Assembly (NCBI GenBank): GCA_012960225.1
Contig: DUBS01000056.1
Location: 1-46,852, forward strand
Source of the DNA: Gemmatimonadota bacterium
Lineage (GTDB): Bacteria > Gemmatimonadota > Gemmatimonadetes > Longimicrobiales > Gaopeijiaceae
Reading direction: 5' to 3'
Length of the DNA stretch: 46,852 bases
The notes under the pieces are model-generated. The model was not told the origin of the DNA. It was given only the letters and a program-made list of their open reading frames with translations, and ran no database searches. Every line of letters begins with the position of its first letter. Position 1 is the stretch's first letter. This document shows positions 44,876 through 46,852 of the stretch, piece by piece. Position numbers and translations under genes: made by a program.

Positions 44876-44890
44876 AATCTAGACTAGATT
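44876..44890. promoter_or_regulatory. Perfect 15-bp palindrome at the acyltransferase start
   Basis: AATCTAG (44876-44882), central A, CTAGATT (44884-44890). It ends 5 bases before the ATG at 44896 and occupies the place of a ribosome-binding site, which is otherwise absent. An operator at the promoter/start of a leaderless mRNA or an RNA hairpin blocking initiation are the options. Confidence 0.45.
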
Positions 44891-44895
44891 CATTA

Positions 44896-45726
44896 ATGCC
44901 CTTCTTGCCTCTGCGTTCAGTAAGAATCCCCAGCGACACATCCAACCTTTATTCTGAGTGGCTGGCTTGGTTATCAGAGGAACTTGAATCAGAAACATGT
45001 GACCGAAATGAACTCTGTCGGCTTATTCTAACCGACATCTATTTTCCACATCTGGGTGATGCACACCTTCGCAACGACGCCACGAATTTCCTCCCTGTCG
45101 CGTTGGCTCAGATGAACCCAGAAAATGTTACACTCGAGCCGGAGTACTATCAGGACATCGATCTAGAACGTTATACACCACGCAAGCCACTCCTGTGGCT
45201 CTGGGAAATGTTCGACCGTAGTTACCTAGGAGAAAATGTGGAGCTCGGCATCCGCTTCAGACGGATCCTTGCCCACCATGTCTTTGGTCACTGTGGTGCA
45301 AACTTCAAGGCATTCCCACATGTGCGATTATCATTTGGCTACAATCTCGACATTGGTGACAACGTGGTAATCCACCGACACGTGCTCCTCGATGACCGGG
45401 GTGGTATTGAGATAGGAGATGGTTCGTCAGTTTCAGATTTTGCAAACGTTTATTCTCATACACACGATATCGCTGATGGCCGCATCATAGAGACGCCCAA
45501 AACCATTATTGGGCGAGGGGTGCGAATCACGTATCACGCGACAATTCTAGCTGGTACACATGTGGCTGATGATTCTATGGTCGGCGCTGGTGCAATGCTT
45601 ACAAAGAGTACTGAGCCGCACTATATCTATGCAGGAGTTCCAGCTAAGAAAGTCAAGAAGAAGCCAGATCAGAAGTTGCCTAGAACTGCTCCTCCCACCC
45701 TTGATGCACTAGCAGACGAAGCTTAG
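44896..45726 (+). CDS. Hexapeptide-repeat (LbH) acyltransferase
   Basis: 276 residues. The C-terminal half (about 140-255) is a left-handed beta-helix of the maltose/galactoside O-acetyltransferase type: FGYNLDIGDNVVIHRHVLLDD, GIEIGDGSSVSDFANVYSHTHDI, RGVRITYHATILAGTHVADDSMVGAGAMLTKS and a closing YIYAGVPAKKVKKKP. The catalytic histidine is probably in SHTHDI. The N-terminal ~130 residues (from LRSVRIPSDTSNLYSEWLAWL to FDRSYLGENVELGIRFRRIL) do not match the short helical cap of ordinary members and are unassigned. Acceptor unknown; may be an envelope sugar or lipid. No ribosome-binding site; a palindrome abuts the ATG. Confidence 0.82.
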   Translation: MPFLPLRSVRIPSDTSNLYSEWLAWLSEELESETCDRNELCRLILTDIYFPHLGDAHLRNDATNFLPVALAQMNPENVTLEPEYYQDIDLERYTPRKPLLWLWEMFDRSYLGENVELGIRFRRILAHHVFGHCGANFKAFPHVRLSFGYNLDIGDNVVIHRHVLLDDRGGIEIGDGSSVSDFANVYSHTHDIADGRIIETPKTIIGRGVRITYHATILAGTHVADDSMVGAGAMLTKSTEPHYIYAGVPAKKVKKKPDQKLPRTAPPTLDALADEA

Positions 45727-45800
45727 CACCACTCTTTAAACACCTGATTCCGTCTGACCCGGAGTGACGTGTCTGCTTATATAGGAGAGAGAAAGAGTAA

Positions 45801-45823
45801 GAAACGATCCTTTCTATCGTTTC
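45801..45823 (+). promoter_or_regulatory. Perfect hairpin upstream of the small membrane protein
   Basis: GAAACGAT (45801-45808), loop CCTTTCT, ATCGTTTC (45816-45823): 8 pairs. It lies 75 bases after the acyltransferase and 55 before the ATG at 45878. No U-run follows, so it is not a standard terminator. Confidence 0.35.
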
Positions 45824-45877
45824 CGGGAGAAGAACGTCATCTTTCCCTGACTAACCAAACTTCCAACGATTCGGACA

Positions 45878-46102
45878 ATGAAAAAATCTGGTGGTCCACA
45901 CTTCAATTCTTATCGTCGAAGACTTGGGTATGTCTTACTGGTGGTTTCGGTTCTTGTGTTCTTCTTCGATTACATCCTTGGGAATGTACCTGTGTGGTCA
46001 GGGTTGGATTCACAACTCGACCTGGTGGGTGTCACCTCACTCATCCTGGGTCTTATCCTCATCTTCGTTCACAAAAAGAGAAAATCGAAGACGGACGATT
46101 AG
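45878..46102 (+). CDS. Small two-helix membrane protein, hypothetical
   Basis: 74 residues, MKKSGGPHFNSYRRRL then two hydrophobic segments: YVLLVVSVLVFFFDYIL at about 18-34 and LVGVTSLILGLILIFVH at about 49-65, with a basic tail KKRKSKTDD. Positive charges at both ends suggest both termini are cytoplasmic. Family not recognised. No clear ribosome-binding site. Overlapping frames in the same region (45769-46194 and 45891-46124) lack such a pattern and are shadows. The start could be different, but the MKK beginning and the hydrophobicity pattern favour it. Confidence 0.6.
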   Translation: MKKSGGPHFNSYRRRLGYVLLVVSVLVFFFDYILGNVPVWSGLDSQLDLVGVTSLILGLILIFVHKKRKSKTDD

Positions 46103-46168
46103 ATCATATGAGGGGGGAATCTAACACGAGATATTTTGTAGAAGCTCGTACATGCCCACACGATGATC

Positions 46169-46852
46169 CTAGCTTGAGGCCCGCAAGATCTTGAGATCCC
46201 TTCCCGCCGGCTCTTGGAAGGCATCAAGACCGAACTCCGGAAGACTCGAGATAAGGTGGTCGAAGATGTCCGCGGTGAGTCCCTCGTAGTTCGCCCAGTC
46301 CGTGTCGTTGGAGAAACAGTATATCTCCAACGGCAAACCTTGCGTCCCGGGCTGGAGTTGCCGGACCAGAAGTGTCATCTCTTGGTGGATCTTCGGATGT
46401 CCTCGCAGATAATGCCATACATACGCCCGGAACGTGCCCACATTCGTGAGCCGTCGGGAGTCAGGCTTGATACCTTTTCCGGACATTTGTCGGGTGTTAG
46501 CAATCTCCAGGTCTTTTTGCTTTGCGCCCAGGTATTCGTGCAGGAACTCGAAGCGGGACAGGCGAGCAAACTCGTCTTCGGATAGGAAGTGGACTGAATT
46601 CATGTCCAGGTAGATGGAGCGCTTGATCCGCCGACCACCGGACTCACTCATGCCACGCCAGTTCTTGAAGGATTCGGAGATAAATTTGTGGGTTGGGATG
46701 GCGGAGATCGTCTTATCCCAATTCTGGATTTTCACCGTGTGGAGCGCAATGTCAATGACGTCGCCGTCGGCATGAGCTTGGGGCATTTCGATCCAGTCCC
46801 CGATCCGGATCATGTCGTTGGACATGATCTGAACGCTAGCCACCAGAGACAG
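46169..46852 (-). CDS. YbdG-type miniconductance mechanosensitive channel (MscS family), 3' part
   Basis: The coding frame runs off the right edge: the codons before the internal GTG at 46843 stay open (L-S-L-V-A-S), so the N-terminal membrane domain is outside the window. The visible 227 residues start with SVQIMSNDMIRIGDWIEM, the end of the pore helix and the beta domain, followed by GDVIDIALHTVKIQNWDKT and FISESFKNWRGMSESGGRRIKRS, the signature of the YbdG/MscM subgroup. Then comes the cytoplasmic extension of this subgroup (MSGKGIKPDSRRLTNVGTFR, LRGHPKIHQEM). It would open under hypo-osmotic stress. Ends at TAG 46169-46171. Confidence 0.9.
   Translation of the reverse strand: MSLVASVQIMSNDMIRIGDWIEMPQAHADGDVIDIALHTVKIQNWDKTISAIPTHKFISESFKNWRGMSESGGRRIKRSIYLDMNSVHFLSEDEFARLSRFEFLHEYLGAKQKDLEIANTRQMSGKGIKPDSRRLTNVGTFRAYVWHYLRGHPKIHQEMTLLVRQLQPGTQGLPLEIYCFSNDTDWANYEGLTADIFDHLISSLPEFGLDAFQEPAGRDLKILRASS

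Larger units (their letters stand above)
44574..44895. other. Divergent intergenic region between guaB and the acyltransferase
   Basis: 322 bases without a protein gene. It contains a guaB promoter candidate (44685-44713, minus), a strong leader hairpin (44599-44648), palindromes AGATATCT (about 44791) and AATCTAG-A-CTAGATT (44876-44890) next to the acyltransferase start, and an imperfect inverted repeat CGGTT/AACCG near 44741-44761. I compared the minus-strand transcript by eye with 6S and SRP RNA and saw no convincing match. Confidence 0.5.

Noticed and set aside
44574..44895. Possible 6S or SRP RNA gene
   Set aside because: Only short fragments resemble 6S RNA; the long closed bulge helix of 6S and the SRP GGAA tetraloop arm could not be traced.
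45769..46194. 141-codon frame starting with GTG
   Set aside because: Low-complexity, non-protein-like translation overlapping the two-helix membrane protein in another frame; no family pattern.
46214..46585. 123-codon plus-strand frame opposite the mechanosensitive channel
   Set aside because: Antisense shadow of a well-conserved coding region.
1..46852. CRISPR arrays, insertion sequences, prophage or toxin-antitoxin genes
   Set aside because: No regularly spaced repeats, transposase motifs or phage genes were seen on either strand.

Overview
This is bacterial chromosomal DNA, densely packed, with moderate GC (about half) and mostly housekeeping genes. The most likely source is an uncultured, probably marine or soil, member of the Gemmatimonadota or a nearby FCB-type phylum. 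The clues are an alternative complex III (Act) operon, paired periplasmic M16 peptidases, a demethylmenaquinone-type methyltransferase, the DUF58/BatA-like/mfd/PpiC/SurA/pdxA string, and many lipoprotein and Tat-lipoprotein signals that imply a diderm envelope. The phylum is an inference from gene content. I saw no rRNA, tRNA, CRISPR array or insertion sequence.

Layout. 0-3.3 kb (minus): amino-sugar genes glmM-glmS. 3.5-10 kb (plus): a cystathionine synthase/lyase, purD, mutM and a translationally coupled pair of M16 peptidases, one active and one inactive. 10-12 kb (minus): menG/ubiE and the Fe-S carrier mrp. 12.2-13.9 kb (plus): delta-1-pyrroline-5-carboxylate dehydrogenase behind a long structured leader. 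14-20.4 kb (minus): a tightly overlapping operon reading lepA, ROK glucokinase, PfkB kinase, STAS-ATPase fusion, STAS-like DUF4325 protein, then a second Cys/Met PLP enzyme. 20.5-33 kb (plus): DUF58, BatA-like protein, mfd, two parvulin chaperones, pdxA, a degenerate LytM lipoprotein, holB and moaC. 33-34.9 kb (minus): an MltD-type transglycosylase, a 32-residue peptide that is half cysteine, and a SnoaL-like protein. 34.9-37.2 kb (plus): a GC-richer pair, an M24 peptidase and a metallo-beta-lactamase-fold hydrolase, which may be acquired. 37.2-37.6 kb: a gene-poor stretch with repeated GGGT/ACCC dyads. 37.6-44.6 kb (minus): guaB, then actA-actB1-actB2-actC-actD. 44.9-46.85 kb: a hexapeptide acyltransferase, a small membrane protein and the 3' part of a YbdG-type mechanosensitive channel cut by the window edge.

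Functionally the window combines cell-wall precursor and envelope maintenance (glmMS, MltD, LytM, SurA/PpiC, M16), respiration (Act complex, menaquinone methylation), cofactor and nucleotide synthesis (moaC, pdxA, purD, guaB) and repair (mutM, mfd). The least ordinary items are the Cys-rich micropeptide at 34278-34376, the partner-switch-like module at 15159-16609 inside a sugar-kinase operon, the split Act complex, and several structured leaders or palindromes (3432-3457, 11953-12170, 37240-37353, 44600-44648, 44876-44890).
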